Below the pieces are notes generated by a model. The model had not been told where the DNA came from. It did no database searches and saw only the letters and a program-made list of their open reading frames with translations. The position numbers were made by a program, and so were the translations under genes. A stretch of 8,195 nt of DNA from Bdellovibrio sp. (GTDB taxonomy: Bacteria > Bdellovibrionota > UBA1018), in NCBI GenBank assembly GCA_016213345.1, contig JACRAO010000071.1, positions 1-8,195 of the forward strand, given 5' to 3'. Of this stretch, positions 1 to 5,927 are shown one piece after another; position 1 is the first letter of the stretch; every line of letters begins with the position of its first letter.

Positions 1-82
1 GGGATTGAAAACAGGCTTAAGCAAGAAATTCCTGAAATTCAAGAAGTCGTGTCAGTATAAACTCATATGGGATAAATATACT

Positions 83-844
83 ATGTACAAAAATCATAAA
101 GTAATAGTTATCGCACCTTGTTATAACGAAGAGCTTAAGATCAGCGAAGTAGTAGAGCGCATTAATAGCATGCGCGAGCATGTGGTAGACGAAGTTTTGG
201 TAGTGGATGATGGTTCGACAGATTCTTCAGCTAGAGTGTCAAAAGACAAAGGGGCAAGTGTTATTTCCATGGGACGGGTTGCGGGAGTTGGTGCGGCAAT
301 TAGGGCGGGATTTAGGTTTGCCTTAGAAAAAAAATATGATCTCATTGTAGTAATTGCAGGAAACAATAAAGACGAACCCAATGAAATTCCTGATTTACTT
401 AAGCCTATCGTGCATGAAGGTTATGATTTTGTACAAGGCTCGCGTTATTTAAAACATAATGCAACTTTGACGACTTCGCAAAATATGGCCAACATGCCAT
501 GGTATCGCAAAGTAGCTACTAGGCTGCATCCTTTTTTATTTTCTCTCTTATCTGGCAAAAAGGTTACTGAGAGCACAAATGGGTTTCGTGCAATTAGAGC
601 CAGTGTATTAAAAGACGACCTCATACGACTAGAGCAGGCGTGGTTAGATCAGTATGAGCTAGAGCCTTATTTGTATTTTAAGGTTGTTCGTTTAGGGTAT
701 AAAACTACTGAGGTTCCGTGTACTAAGGTTTATCCAGCAAAAGATTTCGCAAAAAAGCATGGATATACAAAAATGAAACCTTTTGTGAGTTGGTGGTCTA
801 TTTTGAGGCCTTTGATTTTATTGCGATTAGGATTAAAATTTTAG
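83..844 (+). CDS. Family 2 glycosyltransferase (DPM1-like GT-A fold), DxD motif altered
   Basis: This is a cytoplasmic or membrane-associated glycosyltransferase that would move a sugar from an activated donor to an unknown acceptor, probably a lipid carrier or surface glycan. Counting from ATG 83, the protein has 253 residues. It opens directly with the GT2 core: APCYNEE (about 11-17), VVDDGSTD (40-47), QGSRYL (118-123) and STNGFRA (164-170), all typical of dolichyl-phosphate-mannose-synthase-like enzymes. Where such enzymes usually have an acidic DAD or DxD metal site, this one reads IAGNNKDEPNEIP (91-103), so both aspartates are replaced, although the following P..IP context is kept. The start is uncertain. 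The frame is open to base 2 with a TTG at 5, but ATG 83 sits just before the first beta strand and has a weak GGGA about 10 bases upstream. The extra upstream residues are basic and unlike the family. The acceptor is unknown. The family call is firm; the function is not. Confidence 0.85.
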   Translation: MYKNHKVIVIAPCYNEELKISEVVERINSMREHVVDEVLVVDDGSTDSSARVSKDKGASVISMGRVAGVGAAIRAGFRFALEKKYDLIVVIAGNNKDEPNEIPDLLKPIVHEGYDFVQGSRYLKHNATLTTSQNMANMPWYRKVATRLHPFLFSLLSGKKVTESTNGFRAIRASVLKDDLIRLEQAWLDQYELEPYLYFKVVRLGYKTTEVPCTKVYPAKDFAKKHGYTKMKPFVSWWSILRPLILLRLGLKF

Positions 845-847
845 ATT

Positions 848-2182
848 TTAACGCGCAGCTTTTATACGAACCTGAAAAGGGGCCGCACTTCCCTCTACCC
901 AGATTGCAAAAAGTCTAGAGTTAAAGCCAACAAGAAATGGACTATTGACTGACTGGCCGGTGTCTATATTGAGACCTAAGGCTCCATTTCCATCTACAAT
1001 TGTCCAAGGTGGACTTGTGCTTGCACCAGCAAACATTGCAACGCGGGTTTGAGACTTAGTGTTAGAGCCAACTTCTATCCATGTAGCGTAAAGATGTGAT
1101 TTAAAAACTGCTACTCTAGGTAGTGTGGCATTTTTAGTAGTATCAAAGTTAATTCCGTTTGTGCCATTGCCGTCAACAGAGCTCCAAGCGGGAGCGTCGT
1201 CATTTCCATTATATTCAGCAGCTCTAATTTGAGATACTCCATTACTATACTCACTCCAAATACCATACAACTTAGAATTAAAATCAACGGGCTGTAAATC
1301 ATTAGCGTTACTGGCAGAGTCTTTATTTATACTTGTACCACCGTCTATCAGAGTCCATGCTGGACTTGCGTCATTGCCATTGTAAACTCTCATATGAACT
1401 TGTGAAGCGCCTTCGTGCCAAGCTAAATAAAGTTTAGAATTAAAAACGCAAAAATTTGGTCTTAGGGCACCTGTGCTTGTGTCTTTATTGAGTCCGTTTA
1501 CACCATTTCCATCTACGAAACTCCACGTAGAGCCATCGTCATTGTAAACTTTTACTCTAATTTGCGTGACTGTTGCAGTGTCTTCTTGCCAGGTGGTATA
1601 AAGTTTATTGTTAAAAGCAATTAAGTTAGAGTTTGCTCCACCTTTGGTTGTATCTTTGTTTATTCCTGTTACTCCCCCGCCATCGATACTGCTCCATGCA
1701 GCGCTAGAATCATTGCCATTATAAACTTTGACTCTTATTTGAGTTACTCCTGCGTTGGTTTCATTAAAAATTATATAAAGCTTTGAATTAACAACTTCTA
1801 GTTTCGAGGTTGTAGCGGTCTCACCCGTATTAACATTAATTCCATTTGGACCATTGCCATCAACAAAGCTCCAAGCTGGAGAGGTATCGCTATTATTAAA
1901 AACAGCTACTCTGATTTGATTTTTTGCACCATTGGTTTCTGCCCAAGTGGCATAGAGTTTAGAATTGAAAACTTTTAACGAAGCAATGATTGCGCTTTTA
2001 GTTGAGTCTTTATTGATCCCTGTAGAGCCAGTTCCATCAACTGCAGTCCAAGTGCTTGGATCAATAGGAGAGGTGTCTTCTTGAGTGTCTACGCCCATCA
2101 GTGCAGGCTTACAGGAGTTAAATTGATACATTATAATAAATGCAATAAGAATGACGCATATTTTAAAAAGCCGTGTTTTCAC
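848..2182 (-). CDS. Lipoprotein with seven tandem repeats, probable seven-bladed beta-propeller
   Basis: This is a predicted lipid-anchored envelope protein of 444 residues if GTG 2182 is the start. The N-terminus then reads as a normal lipoprotein signal: basic VKTR, a hydrophobic stretch CVILIAFIIM, and FNSC ending at Cys24. The lipobox is imperfect, with Phe at -3. The frame runs back to TTG 2266, giving 472 residues, but the added 28 residues would put a charged stretch before the signal, and they overlap a promoter-like sequence. After a 20-residue linker come exactly seven repeats starting near residues 45, 104, 163, 220, 276, 333 and 393. Each opens with W-[ST]-x-[VI]-D-G, followed by GIN-x-D-T, F-N-S-K-L-Y, W-x-E and QIRV-x-x-Y-N. 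Seven such units of 52-60 residues fit a seven-bladed propeller used for binding rather than catalysis. No catalytic motif is visible. The 3' end faces the glycosyltransferase with a 3-base gap. The ligand is unknown. Confidence 0.82.
   Translation of the reverse strand: MKTRLFKICVILIAFIIMYQFNSCKPALMGVDTQEDTSPIDPSTWTAVDGTGSTGINKDSTKSAIIASLKVFNSKLYATWAETNGAKNQIRVAVFNNSDTSPAWSFVDGNGPNGINVNTGETATTSKLEVVNSKLYIIFNETNAGVTQIRVKVYNGNDSSAAWSSIDGGGVTGINKDTTKGGANSNLIAFNNKLYTTWQEDTATVTQIRVKVYNDDGSTWSFVDGNGVNGLNKDTSTGALRPNFCVFNSKLYLAWHEGASQVHMRVYNGNDASPAWTLIDGGTSINKDSASNANDLQPVDFNSKLYGIWSEYSNGVSQIRAAEYNGNDDAPAWSSVDGNGTNGINFDTTKNATLPRVAVFKSHLYATWIEVGSNTKSQTRVAMFAGASTSPPWTIVDGNGALGLNIDTGQSVNSPFLVGFNSRLFAIWVEGSAAPFQVRIKAAR
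851..2050 (-). repeat. Seven tandem coding repeats, about 156-180 bp each
   Basis: The repeated part of the lipoprotein gene encodes 400 residues in seven units of 59, 59, 57, 56, 57, 60 and 52 residues, read from 2050 down to 851. The units are diverged but keep the same landmarks in the same order: a WS/WT-VDGNG opening, GINKDTT, FNSKLY, W-E, then QIRVKVYNGND. The last unit lacks the final YNGND-SPA segment and ends in RIKAAR. In a closed propeller that missing strand could be supplied by the N-terminal segment. The divergence between units argues for an old, stable array rather than a recent, slipping one. Confidence 0.85.
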
Positions 2183-2246
2183 CAATCTTACTGATCGTGA
2201 GAATAGATATAAAAATTTACTAGCGTGGGAGATTTTTTTCGCGCTA

Positions 2247-2252
2247 TATAAT
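2247..2252 (+). promoter_or_regulatory. Consensus -10 box (TATAAT) for the phosphatase pair
   Basis: A perfect TATAAT lies 44 bases before the first phosphatase start, which would give a leader of roughly 38 bases. No good -35 box is visible 16-18 bases upstream (the sequence there is around GCGTGG), so an activator or an alternative sigma factor may be needed, or the match may be chance in AT-rich DNA. It shares bases with the minus-strand -10 of the lipoprotein, so the two promoters would compete. Confidence 0.35.
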
Positions 2253-2277
2253 ACTAAAATATTCAAGTTTTTTTCAA
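2248..2277 (-). promoter_or_regulatory. Sigma-70-like promoter for the repeat lipoprotein
   Basis: On the minus strand a TTGAAA (2277-2272) is followed after 18 bases by TATTAT (2253-2248). Transcription would start near 2241. That is downstream of the first possible TTG codon (2266) and about 60 bases before GTG 2182, which supports the shorter protein start. It overlaps the plus-strand TATAAT of the divergent phosphatase operon. It was found by eye; the spacing is one base longer than ideal. Confidence 0.45.
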
Positions 2278-2296
2278 AATAGCCGACTCAATAGAT

Positions 2297-2905
2297 ATGA
2301 AAACGAAAACTATAGTAATATGGCTTGTTGGTATCAGTTCCCTGGTTCTTTTTGGTTTTGCTCCTGCGCCACCAAAGAGCGTATATAAAGGCAATAATCT
2401 CCAGTTGATCGAAGAAGACAAAGCCACAGGTTTTGCCATTTTTCGATCAGGAGAGCCTGAAGAAGAAGATCTTGCAGAGTTTTGCAGACTAGGAATTCAA
2501 GAAATTATGGTCTTAAGTGGAAACGCAGAAGACGTGGAGTGGAAGTACAAAGACCAGTGTCCAACGCTCAAGGTCATTTATAATACAAAACAAGATAGTA
2601 CTGTGCCATTGGATAAAAAATTTCTATCTAATTTTAACGCATGGGTTACTGACGCAAAAGTGCAAGGCAAGAAAATAGCCTTTCGTTGTGAGTGTGGTTG
2701 CCATAGGACTGGTCGTTTGGCTGGTTATTATCAGATGAAATATCAGAGCTTAACGTACAAAGACGCTTCTGTTGTTATGACTGGTCGTGGCAAATACATG
2801 GATCAAAAACCGTGGCTTTATGAACAACTAAAAGCACTAGAGGACTATATTTATCAACGGCCGTGTTCTGTAGAAAAAAAATACTGTGTGAGGGATATAA
2901 AATGA
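2297..2905 (+). CDS. Exported dual-specificity/tyrosine phosphatase-like protein, copy 1
   Basis: This is a 202-residue protein with an N-terminal signal peptide (KTKT, then a hydrophobic run to about residue 22, followed by APAPP), so it should act in the periplasm or outside. It matches the cysteine-phosphatase pattern. FRSGEP (49-54) resembles the YRSGQP entry of DSP-like folds, Asp100 fits the general acid, and 31 residues later comes FRCECGCHRTGR (129-140). This contains C131-x5-R137-T-G, the C-x-x-G-x-x-R-[ST] phosphate loop. The usual His before the catalytic Cys is Arg here, and the loop holds two extra cysteines (133, 135). The C-terminus has a further pair in RPCSVEKKYC. The substrate could be phosphoprotein, phospholipid or inositol phosphate; nothing decides. 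The gene is first of a pair and its stop overlaps the next ATG (ATGA). There is no clear Shine-Dalgarno sequence. The fold call is good; activity is inferred. Confidence 0.75.
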   Translation: MKTKTIVIWLVGISSLVLFGFAPAPPKSVYKGNNLQLIEEDKATGFAIFRSGEPEEEDLAEFCRLGIQEIMVLSGNAEDVEWKYKDQCPTLKVIYNTKQDSTVPLDKKFLSNFNAWVTDAKVQGKKIAFRCECGCHRTGRLAGYYQMKYQSLTYKDASVVMTGRGKYMDQKPWLYEQLKALEDYIYQRPCSVEKKYCVRDIK

Positions 2906-3471
2906 ATAATAAAATACTTTGTGTGACTTTATTTTTATTAATGCCTATGGCTTCATTAGCCGCAAATAATCTTTTTATTATCGAAGAAGATGCTCAAAAC
3001 GGATTTGTGATGTATCGCTCGGGTTCTCCTGACCAGACAGATGTTGCTGAGTTTTGTGAGCTTGGAATTCAGGAGATTATGGTCTTGAGTGGAAATGCAG
3101 ATAAAGCAGAATGGAAATTTCAAAACCAATGTCCCACACTTAAAGTAATTTATAATGTAGATCAAGATAGTAAAACCCCGCTAGATAAAAAGTTTTTAGA
3201 TTTTTTTGATTCCTGGGTGCTCGAAGCCAAAGTACAAGGCAAGAAAATAGCTTTTCGCTGTGATTGCGGATGTCATCGCACTGGACGCCTAGCTGGCTAC
3301 TATCAAATGAAATATCAAAAACTTACTTATGCAGATGCTGCTATGATTATGACAGACCACGGAAAATTCATGGGACTATTTTCTTATCTGTATGAACAAT
3401 TAAAGGGACTAGAGGACTACATACACGGTCGCCCTTGTTCAGTCGAAGCTAAGTATTGTGTGAGAGAGTGA
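2902..3471 (+). CDS. Exported dual-specificity/tyrosine phosphatase-like protein, copy 2
   Basis: This is the paralogue of the preceding gene; by hand alignment about 119 of 168 mature residues are identical (roughly 71%). The start is ATG 2902, giving 189 residues. A GAGGG Shine-Dalgarno sequence lies 7 bases upstream, the ATG overlaps the previous stop as ATGA, and the N-terminus then forms a clean signal peptide (MNNKIL, hydrophobic run, SLA-ANN cleavage near residue 20-21). The frame stays open back to 2863, but the extra 13 residues would spoil the signal. Catalytic candidates are Asp89, Cys120 and Arg126 in RCDCGCHRTGR, all conserved with copy 1, so neither copy looks decayed. Differences cluster in the segment just after the active site (around 151-161, TDHGKFMGLFS against TGRGKYMDQKP), a likely specificity region. 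The C-terminal cysteine pair PCSVEAKYC is kept. Translation is probably coupled to copy 1. Confidence 0.77.
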   Translation: MNNKILCVTLFLLMPMASLAANNLFIIEEDAQNGFVMYRSGSPDQTDVAEFCELGIQEIMVLSGNADKAEWKFQNQCPTLKVIYNVDQDSKTPLDKKFLDFFDSWVLEAKVQGKKIAFRCDCGCHRTGRLAGYYQMKYQKLTYADAAMIMTDHGKFMGLFSYLYEQLKGLEDYIHGRPCSVEAKYCVRE

Positions 3472-3473
3472 AT

Positions 3474-3620
3474 TTAGCACATTGGATTAGCTTTTTTGAG
3501 TTTTGCTTTTCGGCTTCTTTCTTCTGCAATTTTATGAAAGTGAGTTAGCACTCCCTTGGAGTGGTCTCTTTTTAAATCTCTGGTTCTTCTTTTTTTTAAA
3601 ACGCCTAGTCTTTTGGCCAT
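3474..3620 (-). CDS. Small strongly basic protein, 48 residues, unknown function
   Basis: An ATG at 3620 opens a 48-residue frame ending at TAA 3474-3476. The protein starts MAKRLGVLKKRRTRD and ends KKANPMC. I count 10 Lys, 7 Arg and 3 His against 4 acidic residues, so it should bind nucleic acid or ribosomes. It has no hydrophobic segment, signal or recognisable zinc motif. Two things support it as a gene: it fills most of an otherwise empty stretch between the phosphatase operon and the E1 operon, and a good sigma-70-like promoter sits immediately upstream. There is only a weak AAGA-type ribosome site, and the predicted mRNA would be almost leaderless. Its stop lies 2 bases from the convergent phosphatase stop. 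It could be a lineage-specific ribosome-associated or nucleoid protein, but I do not recognise the family. AT-rich DNA gives lysine codons readily, so chance is not excluded. Confidence 0.55.
   Translation of the reverse strand: MAKRLGVLKKRRTRDLKRDHSKGVLTHFHKIAEERSRKAKLKKANPMC
3549..3573 (+). terminator. Possible intrinsic terminator for the phosphatase operon
   Basis: A perfect 6-base stem CACTCC / GGAGTG closes a CTT loop (3549-3563) and is followed, after GTCTC, by five T residues (3569-3573). It would end plus-strand transcription about 80-100 bases after the second phosphatase. The T tract is a few bases further from the stem than usual. The stem lies inside the small basic gene on the other strand (its DHSKGV codons), so it may be a coding coincidence. 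Confidence 0.3.
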
Positions 3621-3629
3621 ATGACGTTT

Positions 3630-3658
3630 CTTATAACAGAATTAATACGCTCTGACAA
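3630..3658 (-). promoter_or_regulatory. Sigma-70-like promoter for the small basic gene
   Basis: On the minus strand TTGTCA (3658-3653) and TATAAG (3635-3630) are separated by exactly 17 bases; each hexamer matches consensus at five of six positions. The start of transcription would fall within about 0-4 bases of ATG 3620, implying a leaderless or near-leaderless message. It was found by eye, with no experimental support. Confidence 0.5.
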
Positions 3659-3739
3659 ATTTATTACTAGTAAGAATAAGTCATCTTTTTTGTAAATTTA
3701 ATTATTTCTAATCAATACGATTACGATAGTATAAACACT

Positions 3740-4723
3740 ATGTTGAAACTAACTCCTGAGTACTTATTAAAAACGTATGATCTCATGCTGAAGAGCCGTT
3801 TTGTAGAGGAACGGCTTATTAAGATGTATAAGCAATCAGATGGTTATTTTTGGATTGGTGGTCCTGGCGAAGAGGCATTTAATGTCCCTTTGGGATTGCA
3901 TATAAAAAAAGGACATGGCTTGGATTATGATTTCTTACATCTTCATTACCGTTCGAGTGCGATTTATTTACCAATGGGTATCGAACCCATTGATTTATTT
4001 CGCCAAATGAAAAATACTTTGACTGATCCATTTTCAGGCGGAAGAAACTTTGTAAATCATATTTCTAAACGCGAGTGGAATATTGTTCCCATTACTTCTC
4101 CAATAGAAACACAACTCGCCACTTGTATTGGTACTGGCATTGCTCACAAAAGACATGGCGGTACTGGCATAACAATAGTAAACGGAGGAGATGCAGGAAC
4201 TGCAGAAGGTGAATTTGCCTCGTGTTTGATTTGGGCTTCGCGCCCAAAAGAGGAGCTCCCAATTTTAATTATTGTCATGAATAATTCATGGGGGATTTCT
4301 ACTTCTTGTGCTTCTCAACACAGCGAAACTAATATTTCTGATCGTGCCAAAGCATTTGGTATTAAGTCGCTAACAATGAACGGAAACGATGTCGAAGCGT
4401 CTACTTTTGCAATTCGAGAAGCAATGATGTATGTCAGAACAGAAAGAAAGCCATGGCTACTCGAAGCCAGGGTTTCTCGCCTTTATGGACATAGTTCAGC
4501 AACTGGAGCAAATTATATTTCGACTGAAGTAGATTGCCTAACAGAGTTTGAAAAAAAGCTTTTAGATGACAATCTTATTACTCAAACTGAAATCAACGGA
4601 ATGCGAGAAAAATACAACACTGAGTTTATTGAGCTTGTAAAAAAAGTAAAACAAGAACCAATGCCTGATCCTAAAAGTATTTATGATTATACATATAGCG
4701 AACAAAAGGGGAGGTATTGGTAA
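3740..4723 (+). CDS. 2-oxo acid dehydrogenase E1 component, alpha subunit (thiamine-diphosphate dependent)
   Basis: This is the cytoplasmic alpha subunit of the heterotetrameric E1 that decarboxylates a 2-oxo acid and passes the acyl group to lipoyl-E2. Its 327 residues are close to family size. It shows R20-FVEER, the GPGEEA stretch (41-46), YR (70-71), the thiamine-diphosphate motif GGDAGTAEGEF (149-159) ending 30 residues later in MNNSWGIST (180-188), and the active-site loop SRLYGHSSATGAN (246-258) carrying the expected His251-Ser252. The diphosphate motif reads GDAG where most relatives have GDGA. The family usually has a His after the YR, but here it is YRSSA. These look like subfamily traits rather than decay, because the rest is intact. 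The TAA stop directly abuts the beta-subunit ATG. Pyruvate, branched-chain 2-oxo acids and acetoin are all possible substrates, and no E2 or E3 gene is present to decide. No clear Shine-Dalgarno sequence precedes ATG 3740. Confidence 0.9.
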   Translation: MLKLTPEYLLKTYDLMLKSRFVEERLIKMYKQSDGYFWIGGPGEEAFNVPLGLHIKKGHGLDYDFLHLHYRSSAIYLPMGIEPIDLFRQMKNTLTDPFSGGRNFVNHISKREWNIVPITSPIETQLATCIGTGIAHKRHGGTGITIVNGGDAGTAEGEFASCLIWASRPKEELPILIIVMNNSWGISTSCASQHSETNISDRAKAFGIKSLTMNGNDVEASTFAIREAMMYVRTERKPWLLEARVSRLYGHSSATGANYISTEVDCLTEFEKKLLDDNLITQTEINGMREKYNTEFIELVKKVKQEPMPDPKSIYDYTYSEQKGRYW

Positions 4724-5791
4724 ATGGCAACTATGGTACAAGCCATACGCATGGCATTGCATTATGGAGAAGAGAATTTGGGTTTAAAAGAAGTCTTTGG
4801 AGAAGATGTCGGCCCACCTTTGGGTGGAGTTTTTACAGCTACTCAGGGTATACAATGTTCTTGGAATTCACCCCTTGACGAACGAGGTATTGTGGGTGCT
4901 GCCATTGGTCTTGCTTTTGCTGGTAGAAGGTGTGTAGCTGAAATTCAGTTTTGCGATTATATTTTTAATACTATTGATTTATTAAAACTAGCTGGACACA
5001 CTTGCTGGGCAAGTTTTGGTGATTGGTCTTTGCCAATGACCATTATGACTCCGGTTGGTAGTGGAATTCGTGGTGCCATATATCACTCCCATTCTTTTGA
5101 TGCTACGATTACTCATATTCCAGGCTGGAAAATTGTCATGCCTTCTACGCCTTTAGACGCGTATGGTTTGATGATCTCATGCTTGCAAGATCCAAATCCA
5201 ACAATGTACTTAAAACCCAAAGCCTTACTTTATGTGCGAGGCGAAGAGCAAATTCCTGGAGAGCCACCGCTTAATAAAGATGGTGAAAAAGAACTCAGAT
5301 CTATGATTAATGCACCAGTGATTGGAGATAGAACAAAATGGAAACCAAAATGGCCAAGTGGACTAACTGATTACAAAGTTGAAATTGGAAAAGCCAAAGT
5401 AGTGAGAGAAGGAACACAAATAACGGTAGTTAGTTACGGAAGAACATTGCCTTTGTGTATAAAGGCTTCGGATCGTCTTAATGGTTTGTCTATTGAGGTA
5501 ATTGATTTAAGAACTCTGTGGCCATATGATTGGCCGCTTGTGTCACAATCGATTCGTAAGACTAAGAGAGTTTTATTTGTAAATGAAGATACTGAGGTTA
5601 CCAATTTTGGGGAGCATTTGATGAGAAGAACTATCGAAGATTTTTTTTATGAGCTACACGCAAGACCTCGTTTATTGGCAGGTTCTTTTGTGCCTGGTAT
5701 AGGCTTATCTGATTCCTTAGAGATGGCAAGCGTGCCTCAGTTAGAGACAATTGAGCAAGCAATTCGTGAAGTTATAGACGAAAAAGTATAA
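4724..5791 (+). CDS. 2-oxo acid dehydrogenase E1 component, beta subunit
   Basis: This beta subunit pairs with the preceding alpha subunit to complete the thiamine-diphosphate site. The 355 residues contain VFGEDVG (24-30), GGVF (34-37), SPLDERGIVGAAIGLAFAG (49-67) with Glu53 at the position of the conserved cofactor-activating glutamate, VAEIQFCDYIF (71-81), GSGIRGAIYHSHSFDA (112-127) and, from about 218, a transketolase C-terminal domain (KAKVVREG, VVSYG, VIDLRTLWPYD, VNEDT). The segment about 178-215 between the two domains (after VRGEEQIPGEPP, through RSMINAP and KPKWPSG) is longer than in typical PDH or branched-chain beta subunits, which run to about 325-340 residues. Translation starts at the ATG directly after the alpha stop, with a strong AGGGGAGG ribosome site at 4707-4714. 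That suggests efficient, stoichiometric expression. Substrate is undetermined. Confidence 0.92.
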   Translation: MATMVQAIRMALHYGEENLGLKEVFGEDVGPPLGGVFTATQGIQCSWNSPLDERGIVGAAIGLAFAGRRCVAEIQFCDYIFNTIDLLKLAGHTCWASFGDWSLPMTIMTPVGSGIRGAIYHSHSFDATITHIPGWKIVMPSTPLDAYGLMISCLQDPNPTMYLKPKALLYVRGEEQIPGEPPLNKDGEKELRSMINAPVIGDRTKWKPKWPSGLTDYKVEIGKAKVVREGTQITVVSYGRTLPLCIKASDRLNGLSIEVIDLRTLWPYDWPLVSQSIRKTKRVLFVNEDTEVTNFGEHLMRRTIEDFFYELHARPRLLAGSFVPGIGLSDSLEMASVPQLETIEQAIREVIDEKV

Positions 5792-5848
5792 AAAAACCCA
5801 ATAATTACGGCACCATGCGTTATTTTAGACCCAGGGCTAAGTTAGGGA

Positions 5849-5877
5849 TTCCCAAAGCTTTTTTATATATGTACAAT
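5849..5877 (+). promoter_or_regulatory. Possible promoter for the large exported protein
   Basis: TTCCCA (5849-5854) and TACAAT (5872-5877) are 17 bases apart, matching consensus at four and five of six positions. Transcription would begin near 5884, about 44 bases before GTG 5928. The rest of the 136-base gap after the E1 operon holds only a weak GGG-ATT-CCC hairpin followed by AAAGC and a T run (5859-5864), too short to call a terminator with confidence. The large gene may therefore also receive read-through from the E1 operon. Confidence 0.35.
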
Positions 5878-5927
5878 ATAAGAATAAGAAGGACTTCTAG
5901 ATTGAGCTTACTTTGGGGACTAAATGT

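Noticed and set aside
832..850. AT-only palindrome TTAAAATTTTAG at the junction of the convergent glycosyltransferase and lipoprotein genes, as a bidirectional terminator.
   Set aside because: It has no GC stem, and such palindromes are common by chance in DNA of this composition.
2686..2718. Cys-x-Cys-Gly-Cys-His in the phosphatase loop as a haem c attachment site (C-x-x-C-H).
   Set aside because: The spacing is C-x-C-x-C-H, so no two cysteines have exactly two residues between them before the His. The C-x5-R-T-G phosphatase loop explains the conservation better.
3716..3727. Direct repeat TACGATTACGAT before the E1 alpha start, as an operator or promoter element.
   Set aside because: There are only two 6-base copies with no properly spaced -35 box. 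It could be part of a regulator site, but nothing else supports it.
5845..5864. GGG-ATT-CCC followed by a T run as an intrinsic terminator of the E1 operon.
   Set aside because: The uninterrupted stem is only three base pairs and mismatches follow, so it is too weak to annotate as a terminator.
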